Source: Sphaeroforma sirkka (taxonomy: Eukaryota; Opisthokonta; Ichthyosporea; Ichthyophonida). Taken from it: DNA of 64,000 nt. A program made the position numbers and the translations under genes. Position 1 is the stretch's first letter; each line of letters begins with the position of its first letter. Shown one piece after another: positions 9,770 through 20,127 of this stretch. Where the stretch lies: the NCBI GenBank assembly GCA_001586965.3, contig LUCW03001604.1, positions 1 through 64,000 of the forward strand, read 5' to 3'. A model generated the notes under the pieces. That model had not been told where the DNA came from and did not search any database. It worked only from the letters and a program-made list of their open reading frames with translations.

Positions 9770-10500
9770 TGGGAGGACCCACCCGTGCTACTACGGTATG
9801 ACCCCATGGTGTCTTCCCACATGCGTACTTAGCGTACTTGAGGAACGTGTGTGGTGTCCGTGGTACCAGCACCGGTTCTGTCTGCAATAACTGCTTGAAC
9901 AGGTCGAACCATGGTGCTCTTGGTACCCATGGTAGACATACTGTGGCCCGTGCGCCGTCGGCTCGTATCTTGCGTAACATCCTGTGTATCTGTTCCCAAG
10001 GCGGGTTCATCCATCCATCGACTATCGACCAGTCGTGGGCAAACGCTCCTTCCCCATCATCCTTCGTCCAGAACCGAGGAAGCTGAGCGTTGGTTGGGTC
10101 CGCAAATACATCTATGTCATTCGGTCCAAAGTGTTGTTGCGCTTGTTCAAAGTAACTAGGGAATAACTGCCAGCCGTCGGTATACATTATTTCGAGTTCG
10201 TCCTGCTCCGCTGTCCCCTCGTGTACTCTACTTAACATGTCCGGGAGCACATTTGACTCTCCTGGTATATGCGATATGGTAAAGTTGAATGGCGCGATGA
10301 TATGATGCCATCTCTGAAGCATCGGATTAAGCTTGAGCTGTGTGTTCATATATACAAGGGCCTTGTGGTCCGTGAAGACCGCAAACCGTTGCCCATCAAG
10401 TATTCCCTGAAATGTGTCAGTCCATATACCAATGCCAGTAACTCCTTCATAGGTGTGGCGTAGTTCTGTTGCGCATGGTTCAGAGTCTTACTAAAGAACA
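9770..10500 (-). pseudogene. A1 RNase H end and methyltransferase-like domain
   Basis: The RNase H part shows FTISHIPGESNVLPDML. It is followed by a domain with DIDVFADPTNAQLPRFW, then GWMNPPWEQIHRML, ATVCLPWVPRAPWF and CGKTPWGHTVVARVGPP. The NPPW box with the upstream VDxFA-like motif and downstream strands resembles Dam-type N6-adenine methyltransferase domains known from DIRS retrotransposons. It lies between RNase H and integrase. Activity is unknown. Fossil. Confidence 0.7.
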
Positions 10501-11500
10501 TTAAGTAATGTTTCTTACCGTTGACCCATTGGAATAGCGCTCCCCTAAACCGTAATCGCTAGCGTCGGTTTCCAAGTTCAGAGGAATGCCGTCGACCGGA
10601 AAGTGTAACGCCACAGCATTCACCACTGCGTCCTTCATTGCCTGCCACGCCTGTGCATGTCTCTCCTCCCAACGATCACCTATCAACTCCTTTGGTTTGA
10701 GTTTGCAAAATTCGCGCAAGGGTGCAACCGTGTGCGCGAAATTAGGCAGATGTTCGTGGAGGTAATTTGCTAATCCCAACGCCGAGGCTATATCTTTGTA
10801 TCGTTGTGGTGTGGGCCAGTCGATCAGCTTGGCCTGCTTTTCATGGTCAATGTCAATGCCTTGTGCCGATACTTTCTTTCCTAGGATCATGACTTCGGAG
10901 ATAGCGAAGTGGCACTTGGCAGGGTTAAGCTTAAAACTGTGGTATGTTAAGCGTTGTATCACCTTCTGCACCGTCCTAACGTGTTCGTCATAACCGTCAC
11001 TGGCGATAACTATGTCATCGATATAGTGGTGAACCGGTAAGCCATCAAGTATTGTACTCAAGGTACGTTGAAACTGCTGCGTGAGTACATGAAGACCGAA
11101 CGGTGCTGATGTGAACGAGTACTGATAACGTTCGTGTGTAAAACTAAATAAGTATTGTGAGTCTGGATGGATGGGCAGCCTGTGGTATGCAGCCGATATG
11201 TCCAGCGTCGTGTAGTACTTCTTACTCTTGAGGCGAGATATGAGTTCGTTGACCTTGGGGATCAGGAACTGGTCACCAGGAATAAAGCGCGTTAACGGCA
11301 CGCATGTCTAAACACACGCGTACCTTCTTGACGTTGCCTTCCGCATCGAATGTCGGTACCGCAAGGAGAGGAAGATTAACAGTCGTTGGTGTCGTTCGTT
11401 TCGTGATCACCAAATCCGTCAACCACTTCTTCACTTGTTCATCCACATAGGGGAGCCATCGATCGGATACGAAGTTACGCGCCGATCGCCGCATCTGCAA
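10501..11500 (-). pseudogene. A1 reverse transcriptase
   Basis: Ty3/Gypsy-type RVT_1 region. Blocks seen: VRVCLDMRAVNAL, YTTLDISAAYHRLPI (first catalytic Asp), SAPFGLHVLTQQFQR, the YIDD active-site box in HHYIDDIVIASDG, LNPAKCHFA, and the start of RNase H in LNLETDASDYGLG. It copies element RNA into DNA in the particle. Fossil with a few breaks. Confidence 0.9.
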
Positions 11501-11526
11501 CGCTTGTTCATGGGCTACTGGGATGG

Positions 11527-12066
11527 TTACCTCACTCTCCCTTCCAGACGACAGCGCGCGTTGTCGGCAATTTTCGCATTGGCTTCCAAATCCTGTGCCA
11601 ACCGTTGGCGTACATCGACGGGTTCCGTCGTGTTAGGTGCCTGTCGGCGTGGTATGGGTTCGAGGAGCTCTTCTAGTTCTGTGGGGTCTATTGGTGCAAG
11701 TGGCGATTGGATACCGCCTATGTATAGGCCCAAGCCTTTCAACATATCTTGCCCCACTATAACATCTATACCCGTCGGCAAGTTCATCAATTCTAATGAA
11801 CCGTCGATAATTCTGGTACCGTACCTTATAGGTACCACTTCCGTCGTCCCCAGTCGAGGAGTTCGCACCGCCTTGTCAGCTAAATATATAAATGACCCAG
11901 GTGGTGCCGGAGTTATTGGTCGGCCAAGGAGGTCTGCGGATGTCTGTGAGATACAACTTCTATTTGCTCCCGTGTCTATCAAGGCTTTGAACGTACGTCC
12001 GTTGATTTGTACTTGAATATAGACTCGGTTGTCTGACGTCAGCAATGGGTCTTGTATTGCCATCAC
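11527..12066 (-). pseudogene. A1 aspartic protease
   Basis: The retropepsin motif LIDTGANRSCIS is present near the N-terminal end, followed by VIVGQDML, which matches the second conserved block (ILGxDxL). In the family it cleaves the Gag-Pol polyprotein. It lies directly after gag. Unlike families B, D and F here, family A has the ordinary DTG triad. Confidence 0.88.
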
Positions 12067-12122
12067 TGCTCCAATCGTGGTAACAAATATGAAGCTCTAT
12101 CCGACTCAGACACCCTCACCTC

Positions 12123-14451
12123 TCATGCATGATCGGCTACCGACTCCCACATGTCATAGGTGTGGTTTGGTGGTGACGTCATGTGCTCGAAGTCTTCGTA
12201 AAGGATCGTGTTGATATGAATCTCTGTAGCTTCCGATGGTGGAGCCAAGTCTTCGTCCTGTGTAATCGCATTCACCTGTACTTGATGCGTCGGACGTATT
12301 GTAACTACGTCTCTAGTCTGGGATGTATTCTGCCCCTGTCCTGCGGTTGACGTTGTGGACGGTCTGTGTGGTACCGATTGTACGTCCCTCAAAGGACGGT
12401 TGTTGTCGTATAGCCTTGCCCGACCCTCTGCGCTCACCGCTTGCGACGCCCTGAAATGGTGACACCGTGGGATGTGCCTACCACCTGGTGGCGCCTGTGC
12501 CTGGCCCCCCCGCACAAGTCGTTGGTACCGTAGGTTGGGGCCGTTGAGTCCAATTCTTCGTTTGTCGTCTACTCGTCTGTAGGTTGGGGCGGCTATTGGT
12601 GTGGTCGCGACTTCCATTGGTCGTCGGGCCCTCGCGGTTGTTGCGACCCTGGAAACGTGCTGCCGTACGTTGCTGTGCATCCTGAATGTCAGGGCTCAAC
12701 AGCTGTATAAGCTCGTGTGTCTCCATCAGTTGCCATTTGGGATGCAACTGTAGAGTACGTTCATACGTACGGCCGTTGAGAGCTTCTTCTAACAGTTGTA
12801 CAATGCAGTGGTTCACTAAATTCTGTTGGAAGTCGGCATCTGTCTGGCACCGTTCACGTGCCCTCCTGTGGTTCTCCATGAGCTGTGTCATTTGTTCCAT
12901 AAGAGGAGTGTGCATGTTCCGACTTTGGCCCTTGGCTAACTTGCGAAACGCGGGATCGACAGTGGCTTGTGTTTCGTGCGAACAGATCTGTTCGATCTGT
13001 AGTTGAGGTGTGCATGTCTTCAACCGTTCAGAGTTGTCGCGGATGTAGTCCAGCGTTGACTTTTCCGCCTTGAAGTAAGATAGTACCTTATGAAACCATG
13101 TAAGGTTCCAACTCTCGTCCAGCCCTGCGATTTGTGCGTTCTTGAACGCCTCGAGGAGAGCCCCTCTTGTGTCCCGTTCCATGATATCATGTAGGTAGTA
13201 TCTGTTCGACGGCCAATCAGGCCACGTACGTGGTGAAGGTACGGGACGCTTCTCTACCGGTCGGGACTCTAATGTAGCTCGAAGTGTCTCAATCACGCCC
13301 CGAAGAGCTTCAGCTCGAGCCGTGTTATTCTCCTCGATTGCTTGGCATAGCTCGTCACTTAACTGTAGTATCCGTGCGTGTAGCGCCTGTCGCCTTTTCT
13401 CGATACTAGCCGGTGTGGGCGGAGGCACTGTTGTCTCCTTCTCTTGTCGTTTATGTGTCTGTACATATTCACTGGGCGCTTCTTTCTCGCCCCACTGACG
13501 TTGCTGTTGTTGGCGCAGGTTCGTACTTAATCGGTCCTGTCTATTCTTCACCGCCTGCTTACCTTGAGGATTCTGTCTGGCTAATACTTGTTCATGTGCG
13601 AACTCTTGAAAAGTTGGTGTGTTCTCACTGGCAGACAGAGTATCATCCTCCTCGGTTGAACTGTCCTCTGACCCTGGTGATTTGTACCCAAGTCCATAAA
13701 ACGGACGCTCACAGCCTTGAATTCGGAAGGTAGGGTTGTCTTCGTCCTCTGGTACTGCCTGTACCCGTTCGTGTGCGTCAGAAGAACTCTCCTTAGCGGC
13801 CGGCCCTATTGTAGTTCGTCCGGCGTTTATGCGCTGTAACCTCTGTTCGTATTTTTCAAAGAGAGACTGCTGTTGTGTCATCAGCTCCGTGAGTTTCTGA
13901 GCTGACGATTGTTCCCGTGCCGTTTCCTTGTTGTTGGTACGGTTCCGGTGACGCTTCCGCTTGTTAGGTGGGAGGCGTGGTGGGTCATTACTGGGAAATA
14001 AGGCCCCTGGAGTATCCCGAGACGAACGAGGGGACAGCCCTTCACTGGCTACCTGTTCACCAATAAAAGTCTGACTACTGTCCGCACGCAGGTTGGGTAC
14101 TTCCTTGGTCTCACCCTCGAATATGACATCCTCGTCAGATTGTGCAGGTCCATTTTTTTGTTTGCTGTTGGTGGCTGCTTGTCGTCCGCGGAAATAATAT
14201 GTGGAGCCCCAAGATGTGTCTGTTGTTGCCCCTCCAGTGCCTGACCTGAGTGCGGAGCGGAGCGTTCCGTATGGGACTGACGACGTTTAGTTCCACGTCG
14301 GTCGATATCATCTTCCTTGCGGCGCTCAGGATTCAAGAGTTGCTGTCTACGGCTTTGGCGGGGGGTAGGACATGGTTGGTGAGTTGTTTGTCAATGGAGA
14401 ACCAGAAATGTGTGCGAATGAACTGATAGAGTACTGAATATAAATATCCAT
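12123..14451 (-). pseudogene. A1 gag
   Basis: A large gag region beginning MDIYIQ or a little later at MSYPRQSR. The N-terminal part is rich in charged residues and Gln (RLQRINAGRTT, LRQQQQRQW). The middle is helical, with a coiled-coil-like stretch (ENNTARAEALRGVIETL) and a capsid-like part (SWNLTWFHKVLSYF). The C-terminal part has a zinc motif best seen in A4. Gag builds the particle and binds the RNA. Fossil. Confidence 0.82.
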
Positions 14452-15669
14452 TTTCTATTAAATTTCATCCTTCAAACACATAACGTCTCGACATCGATCT
14501 CCGAGGAACTCGTGGGTTCCCTCGTGACTGTTTTATTTCCTACACTAACATAAGTAGTGTGGATAGTCTATATACTCTAACACTACCAGCTGTCTTACTC
14601 TTCATCCCACAATAACATATGGTTGAGTGCCTCATTAGTCGGAGCCACTTCTTGTTCTACTCCTCGCCAGCTCTTACTCCGGCCTAATGACGGCCTATTC
14701 GCAGGACCCTGTTGGGAACTTCCCTCATCGCTCCTCTTTTACTCTTCTTACTCGTGATGTCCTTGTCATGTGCTGTTGCGGTTGTTGGAATATGCTTCTT
14801 GATCTAAGAACGATTGCTCGTTATTGCACTCCTAAACTAAGCTGCCGTCAACCACACCTTCTGTGCATACTGTTGATCCTCTCCGTTGACCTGATTTATC
14901 TGGAAGTTCTAGTGATTTGAGTGTGTTCGCATATCATTTTCACAATTTAACCTTGTATTTACTTGCATCGTTCGTGTTATGTGCGCCCCCACCCTTATAT
15001 GCTCCTAATAACTCACAGGTGCTTACTTGTGTCTCTGTATGCTTCCTAATATCCCATTCTGAAAACTTTTGTAAAATAATCTAGTATGCCGCTGATTCTT
15101 TGCCTCATCGTACTAACCGAGTCGGTACTAACCATGTACATCTCCCATCTCTATTACCCTACTGTGGATCCTAAAGAACTTTCTTCTAACAACTTCTTAA
15201 ATACAATTTAAGCTCATTAGCTTGCAATACGATTTGTACTTGTCTCACACTGAAAACAACCTTCCTACCTGTACTCACACATGACTACTTATCTGTGGAT
15301 TCTGACTGATTGTCTGATTTCGTCATTTGATCGTCGTGAGACTTTCCTTGTTGACCCTGGTTAATGTTCTGCTTGATTGGAATGTTCGCTCTTCGGGTTC
15401 ACTCGTATTAGTAGATTCTTTCTTCATCCTCGTCGTCCACACGTCGTTAATCCAATCTAAATCGTTCAATTCAATCTAAATCGTTCAATTCAATCTAAAT
15501 CGTTCGGATAATCTAAATCGTTCAATTTGATGCGACATTCTCTGTTCGCATTGTCTTTCAATTGTTATACTTATAACAAAAAAATATGTGCCAGATACTG
15601 ACTAATTCATATTCTGTAGCTTTCTCTGTAATTACTAATAAACTAACAACTTCTATGGTAAGTTAAAAA
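14452..15669 (-). other. A1 leader (5' untranslated region)
   Basis: About 1.2 kb between LTR and gag, nearly identical in A2 and mostly kept in A4. It has no clear TGG-type primer-binding site beside the LTR: the first bases on the minus strand are TTTTTAACTTACCATAG. An open frame of 77 codons on the opposite strand (14687-14920) is shared by copies but shows no recognisable domain. Confidence 0.7.
15452..15528. repeat. short tandem repeat in A1 leader (4 units of 17-19 bp)
   Basis: Units of AATCTAAATCGTTC with a variable AATTC or GGAT tail. A2 has three units (34345-34402), so the number varies between copies. Confidence 0.8.
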
Positions 15670-15917
15670 TGTAGTAAGTATACGCGAGATAACTGTATCT
15701 CAACGTTCTCCCTCCTCAGGGAGGGGGACGTTGTTCATTTATTAGTAATTATAAACAGTAATCCTAAAATGACTGACTCTTAAATGAGTCATTAGTCATG
15801 TGCTGTAAAACCAGCAAAACCCTAAAACCCAGTTTATCAGATTATTCTGATAAACTGTAAAACTTGTAATAAACCTAAAATAATCAAATAAATATAAGTA
15901 CTTGTATTCTGACCACA
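15670..15917 (-). repeat. 5' LTR of A1 (248 bp)
   Basis: It differs from the 3' LTR (7267-7513) by about one base, which argues for recent insertion. It is followed by ATTG, the partner of the target duplication. Confidence 0.92.
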
Positions 15918-15921
15918 ATTG

Positions 15922-16139
15922 TACTCTAATAGTACTTCTAGTGAAATTATTCAATAAAGAACAGCTAGAGGTACGTCCTGTGTGATCGAGGATATTGAGG
16001 CTCTTACCAAGAGGCAGTCCCGATCATTCTTACACAAGCTACTACTACTAAATCCTAACTGACTTAAATTGTATCTTAGCTTATATAACATAGTTTAAAA
16101 CATAGAAATATCCATCGAAGTTTACACTAGTGTCTATAT
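15922..16139 (+). repeat. B-like leader fragment, plus strand
   Basis: This is the reverse complement of the leader of B1 and B2 (for instance AGTACTTCTAGTGAAA and GATCGGGACTGCC in the inverse sense). Before A1 inserted it was continuous with 7263, the LTR-like end described above. At about 16140 it gives way to integrase sequence of the opposite orientation. Confidence 0.65.
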
Positions 16140-17235
16140 TTAAAGCACTAGAATCGTCGGGGTTATTAACCTCATAGGTTCCACTTTTAGTGTCGGCTGC
16201 AGAGATTTTATATGGTCCCTATCCATTTCGATGTTAATACAGTAACATCTTAATTACGTTGACGGATGTTAACTCTGTCTCCAACCTGATACTCTGCTAT
16301 CTTTTTAGTAGCATTTTTTTGGGCAAGCAAGGATATACAACGTTGTGTATGCGTTCTACCTTCTCTAACGATGGTGACTTATGGTGATCGGGGTTGTCCT
16401 TGTTAAAGGGTATTTGAAACTCTATATCTGCCACGAAAATAGTAAGCGGGTGTTGTACCTGTAACCGGATCAGCACACTCGTTCATCTGTGTTTGTACCC
16501 ACTTAAGGTGGTACGGCCAATCATCTGCATCATCCATTAATGCTGTACGTAAGAAGAACTTAAGTCTTCTGTGGCGCGGTTCATTCGCGCCTTGTGTTTG
16601 CGGGTTATATGGTACACCCCTTTTATGGCACATGCCTGATACGAGTACTAACAATTCCATTGCGTCATCGCAGATCTCGCTACCGTTATCAGTGCACATG
16701 ATACCTGGCCACCCGTGGTCAGCAAAGACCTGGCAACATAATTCTGCCACGGTCTGCGTACTCTTGTCCTTTAATGGATAGAGCAAGTTATACCGTGACG
16801 CCATATCAAAGAAGTGGCATACGTTACGGTCGCCTGTGTGCTCGGACGTAGGCAGGTCAACCAGACCAATGATGACCCTGCGCCATGGAACATCTTTAGT
16901 CACACTCTTAAGCGGTGCGAACCCATAGCGCTTAATCTGGCTGAGTTCTGACTGATATACTCTGTCAACTAAAGTTGCCAACTTAGGGTGCGCGATCCCA
17001 TTTCGCTTAGCATCTTTAAGTGCGTCTACTACGTTCTGGTGCTCCAGCTTTTTTGCGTCAGACAAGCAAGAATGCTTTCATCATTCTCCTGCTCCAGGAC
17101 AAAGGTAGGGTGTTGAGAATCCACTTGCGTGGTCTCTAAGTTTGTAATATTTCCAGACTCCTGTCTTTCTTTCGCACGAGTGTCATAAGTGCGCTCGTTT
17201 GCGTTTGATATACATGACTTATTTAATAGTCGCAT
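16140..17235 (-). pseudogene. C integrase
   Basis: Visible blocks include CTDNGSEICDDAMELL (second catalytic Asp), RGVPYNPQTQGANEPRHRRLK (catalytic Glu), WPYHLKWVQTQMNECADP and YYFRGRYR. All match the B2 integrase. Fossil. Confidence 0.85.
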
Positions 17236-17399
17236 TATATGTGTATATGCTTCGGGAGTATCTTCCTTAATCCCTTTAAAGATAGGGTTTGAAATACTTC
17301 GGGCTTGGACTTTATATTATTAAACAAAATCCTAGCCAGAGACTGGCGCTTCTTTACTGTAGTGTCATTAGTAGATTGTATTTTTTGTGCACAGACTTC

Positions 17400-17923
17400 A
17401 AGTGATGTGTTGCCTTTGAACTGCTTAACGTTCAATCTAGTAGAGAGTGGAATCTCTGATTCTTTGACTTTGTTAAGGAAGGTCTCATAAGGGGTCCATT
17501 TGGTTGTTCCAATGGGACCTATACGACATATTATAGTATGTCTCCAGGGTGTCTTCTGGACGGCTCGGGTACCCTCATGTAGGTAAGTATCTACTTCCCT
17601 ATCTAAATATATTGGCTCGCATTGTATCAGGCTTATTAATTTAGTGAGCCATACATCTTTACTCCGTAATGGGCAACACAATGTGATGGTAGCTTTATTT
17701 ATATGAACATAATTCAATAATTGAGCAATTAACTGCCATGGTGGATTAGCCCACGCAATATATTTGGAGAGGTCTAGTTGAAAGGTTTCTCCCAAAGGAT
17801 GATTAAAAGTTCTGTAATTCTTTAGTTGTGCATTATGATGTGCAGCAAACATGTCAATTGTATGAGGCCCAAATATCTTTTGAGCCAGTCCAAACCACCT
17901 GGGGTTACATTTCCAGTCAGTGG
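17400..17923 (-). pseudogene. C methyltransferase-like domain
   Basis: MFAAHHNAQLKNYRTF, then AWANPPWQLIAQLLNYV, TITLCCPLRSKDVW, and KTPWRHTIICRIGP. These match the B2 domain (38049-38516) and, more loosely, those of A and D. The NPPW box is the methyltransferase-like catalytic motif. Placed between RNase H and integrase. Fossil. Confidence 0.72.
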
Positions 17924-19380
17924 CTAGTAACTCACGTACGGATTTATTAAAGTCCAGTACGAAGCCTGATAAAATATCCGGTAAATGGTTATGTATCCCT
18001 GGTAGATGTTTGATATCAAAATGAAACTTTGATATTGATCATGCCATCGGCTCAGTAATTGAGAATCTGGCTTCATCTCCTTCATATATTGAAGGGACTT
18101 TTGATCACACATCAGCGTAAAAGCTGTTCCGTATAAGTAATCGCGGAAGTGTGTTAAAGCTGCTACTATGGCTAGTAGCTCTTGCTTTACAGTTGGATAA
18201 TTCAACTGTGATGCATTCATTGCTCGGCTAAAGAATTGTATATACCTAGGTTTATTATCTATAACCTGGTATAGTACGCCTCGGAGTGCTAAGTCTGATG
18301 CGTACGTTGCTATATCAAAAGGCACGTCATCGACTGGTCCTTGTACAACAGGGGCTTGTTGGAATGCATGCTTGAGCACTTTAAATGCGTCGTCACACTC
18401 TTTAGTCCACAAGTCTCCTAGTTTGCCTTTATGACATCTTAAGTGTCCAAAGGGTTTAAGATAATCAGCTAAGTGTGGTACTCCATCTGAAAAGAAGTTT
18501 ACAAACCCACACATGCTGTTCACATCTCTCCCTGTAGTTGGTGTCCGCCAATCTAGCAGGTGTACCACCTTACCGGGGTCGATTTTAATACCGTCTCCAG
18601 ATATACCATAGCCTAAGAGCTTTATTTCGCTCATTGCGAAGTGACATTTCTTCTCGTTGACCTTGAAGTTTTGTTCATTGAGTCTCTGAAGGATTCGTCT
18701 GACTAGTACGACATGAACGCCCTTAGTCTCAGAAAAGATGACTATGTCATCTATATAAACTTTCACGTTAGGCATGTCTGCAAATATTCCTTCCATTCCT
18801 TATTGGAAGAATGCTGGTAAGGAGTGCAACCCGAAAGGTGCACCTCTAAACCTGTATTGTTTACCTTTCCAGGTAAAACTAAAGTACTTACGACGGGGTT
18901 CATAAATTTACATTTGATGATACCCCTGTTTTAGGCCTATGGATGTAAACACTGTAGCACCTTCGATTCGTCTCAGTAACTCGTTTATACGAGGAAGATG
19001 AAAACTATGAGTCGGGTTTTAGGGTTTAGGGTTTAGGGTTTAAAATCCCTAAACTTATTTATTGGGCTCATATATTTCCGTCAGAGTTGTGTTGATCAAC
19101 TGCAAATAATGCTAAGTTAACTGGCGTTTATTGGTAATTGATTTCGATTACTCCATTTCTCGACTTGTTCTTTAACTACAGCTTCGTGTCTCCAAGAAAC
19201 ATATTTTTTGAAGTACATTTGAGTTTAGTAAAGTCTACCTTGGTTAAGTCAAGGCAGACGTATCCGTCGTTAAAGTGGAATTTCGCCCAGTCAGTTATTG
19301 TTATCTTCTTATTTATTAATATAAGATCCATTATCCTATCGGCAAAGCCAGGAAATGATTTACGATGGTGGTGTATCCAT
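17924..19380 (-). pseudogene. C reverse transcriptase and RNase H
   Basis: VYIDDIVIFSETKG carries the YIDD box. Then VNEKKCHFAMSEIKLLGYG, GRDVNSMCGFVNFFSDGVPHL, and RNase H blocks YASDLALRGVLY, VKQELLAIVAAL and CDQKSLQYM. The upstream part (18800-19380) is recognisable by comparison with B2 and F and is interrupted by the telomere-like insert. Fossil with several breaks. Confidence 0.85.
19018..19053 (+). repeat. interstitial telomere-like repeat, (TTTAGGG)3 plus inverted CCCTAAA
   Basis: Three perfect TTTAGGG units (19018-19038) are followed by TTTAAAAT and then CCCTAAA in inverse sense. The run stands within the reverse transcriptase region of C, where the related elements F and B2 have ordinary coding sequence. 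It looks like filler added at a DNA break. Confidence 0.75.
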
Positions 19381-19389
19381 TAATGAATC

Positions 19390-19830
19390 TATGTTGTTGG
19401 GGGTAAGCCTGTTACGGTCATCCCTAACGTGAGCAAATCGCTCATTCCGACTATAATGTCGTACTTCTGTGACATCTTAACGATCACAGCTTGGGTAGTG
19501 ATATTTCCATCATCGGCCACGGAGATTTTAACGTCTGTGACCATGTATCACATTTAGAAGTTTTATCATCTACTAGAATTAAGTGAGTAGTTTTGACTTC
19601 GCCTTTCAATGTCTTCCATTGATGCAAAGCGGTCAGATATACATGATATTTCTGAGCCAGGATTAATCAATGCAAGGACTTTATTTCCGTTGCAGTATAC
19701 AGGGATTGTTTCCCGCTCATCTAAGGAGTCGTTGTATTTTCTTTGTAACGATTGTACCTGGTGGTACTTACACTTCAACTTAATGTCGGGCTTCTTGTCG
19801 CAGACTAGGCGTGATAGTCATTAGTCTTGT
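19390..19830 (-). pseudogene. C protease region
   Basis: Recognisable by alignment with B2 and F: a retropepsin-like block around SEISCISDRFASMED and a downstream block like the B2 MTDLLSLGITLTGLP region near 19400-19450. Fossil. Confidence 0.65.
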
Positions 19831-20127
19831 CACACTTGTCACACTTAGTAAGAAAGTGTGTACAGGTGGGTGTATGTCTTCCATTCCGATAACCGTTAGG
19901 GGTCAATTGGTACATGTCATACCCACAATGTGCGTCGGCACATTTCTTAATCTCCTTATATGGAGGTTCCTTGTCCTTCGGCTCCGCGCGTGCTCGTTTA
20001 TTGGGTCGTGTTGATTGAGTAGAGTCGCGAGCACGTGCCTGGTTAGGGATAATATTGTATATATCAAAAAAAATGACTAAGTATGTATGTTACAATGTAT
20101 AAACGTATGGTATGGCTCTCATTGCCG

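Larger units (their letters stand above)
7267..15917 (-). mobile_element. chromovirus (Ty3/Gypsy), family A, copy A1
   Basis: A full-span element of about 8.65 kb with two LTRs that differ by about one base in 248, so it is young. Order on the minus strand: 5' LTR, leader of about 1.2 kb, gag, protease, reverse transcriptase, RNase H, methyltransferase-like domain, integrase, chromodomain, minisatellite tail, G-rich polypurine tract, 3' LTR. A 4-bp duplication flanks it. It interrupts a B-like sequence. A handful of breaks are present in gag and pol, so this copy does not look whole. Confidence 0.92.

Noticed and set aside
9838-10166. Plus-strand open frames of 60-82 codons, also at 29368-29696 and 57439-57767
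   Set aside because: They lie opposite the methyltransferase-like domain of pol and are identical between copies only because the copies are.
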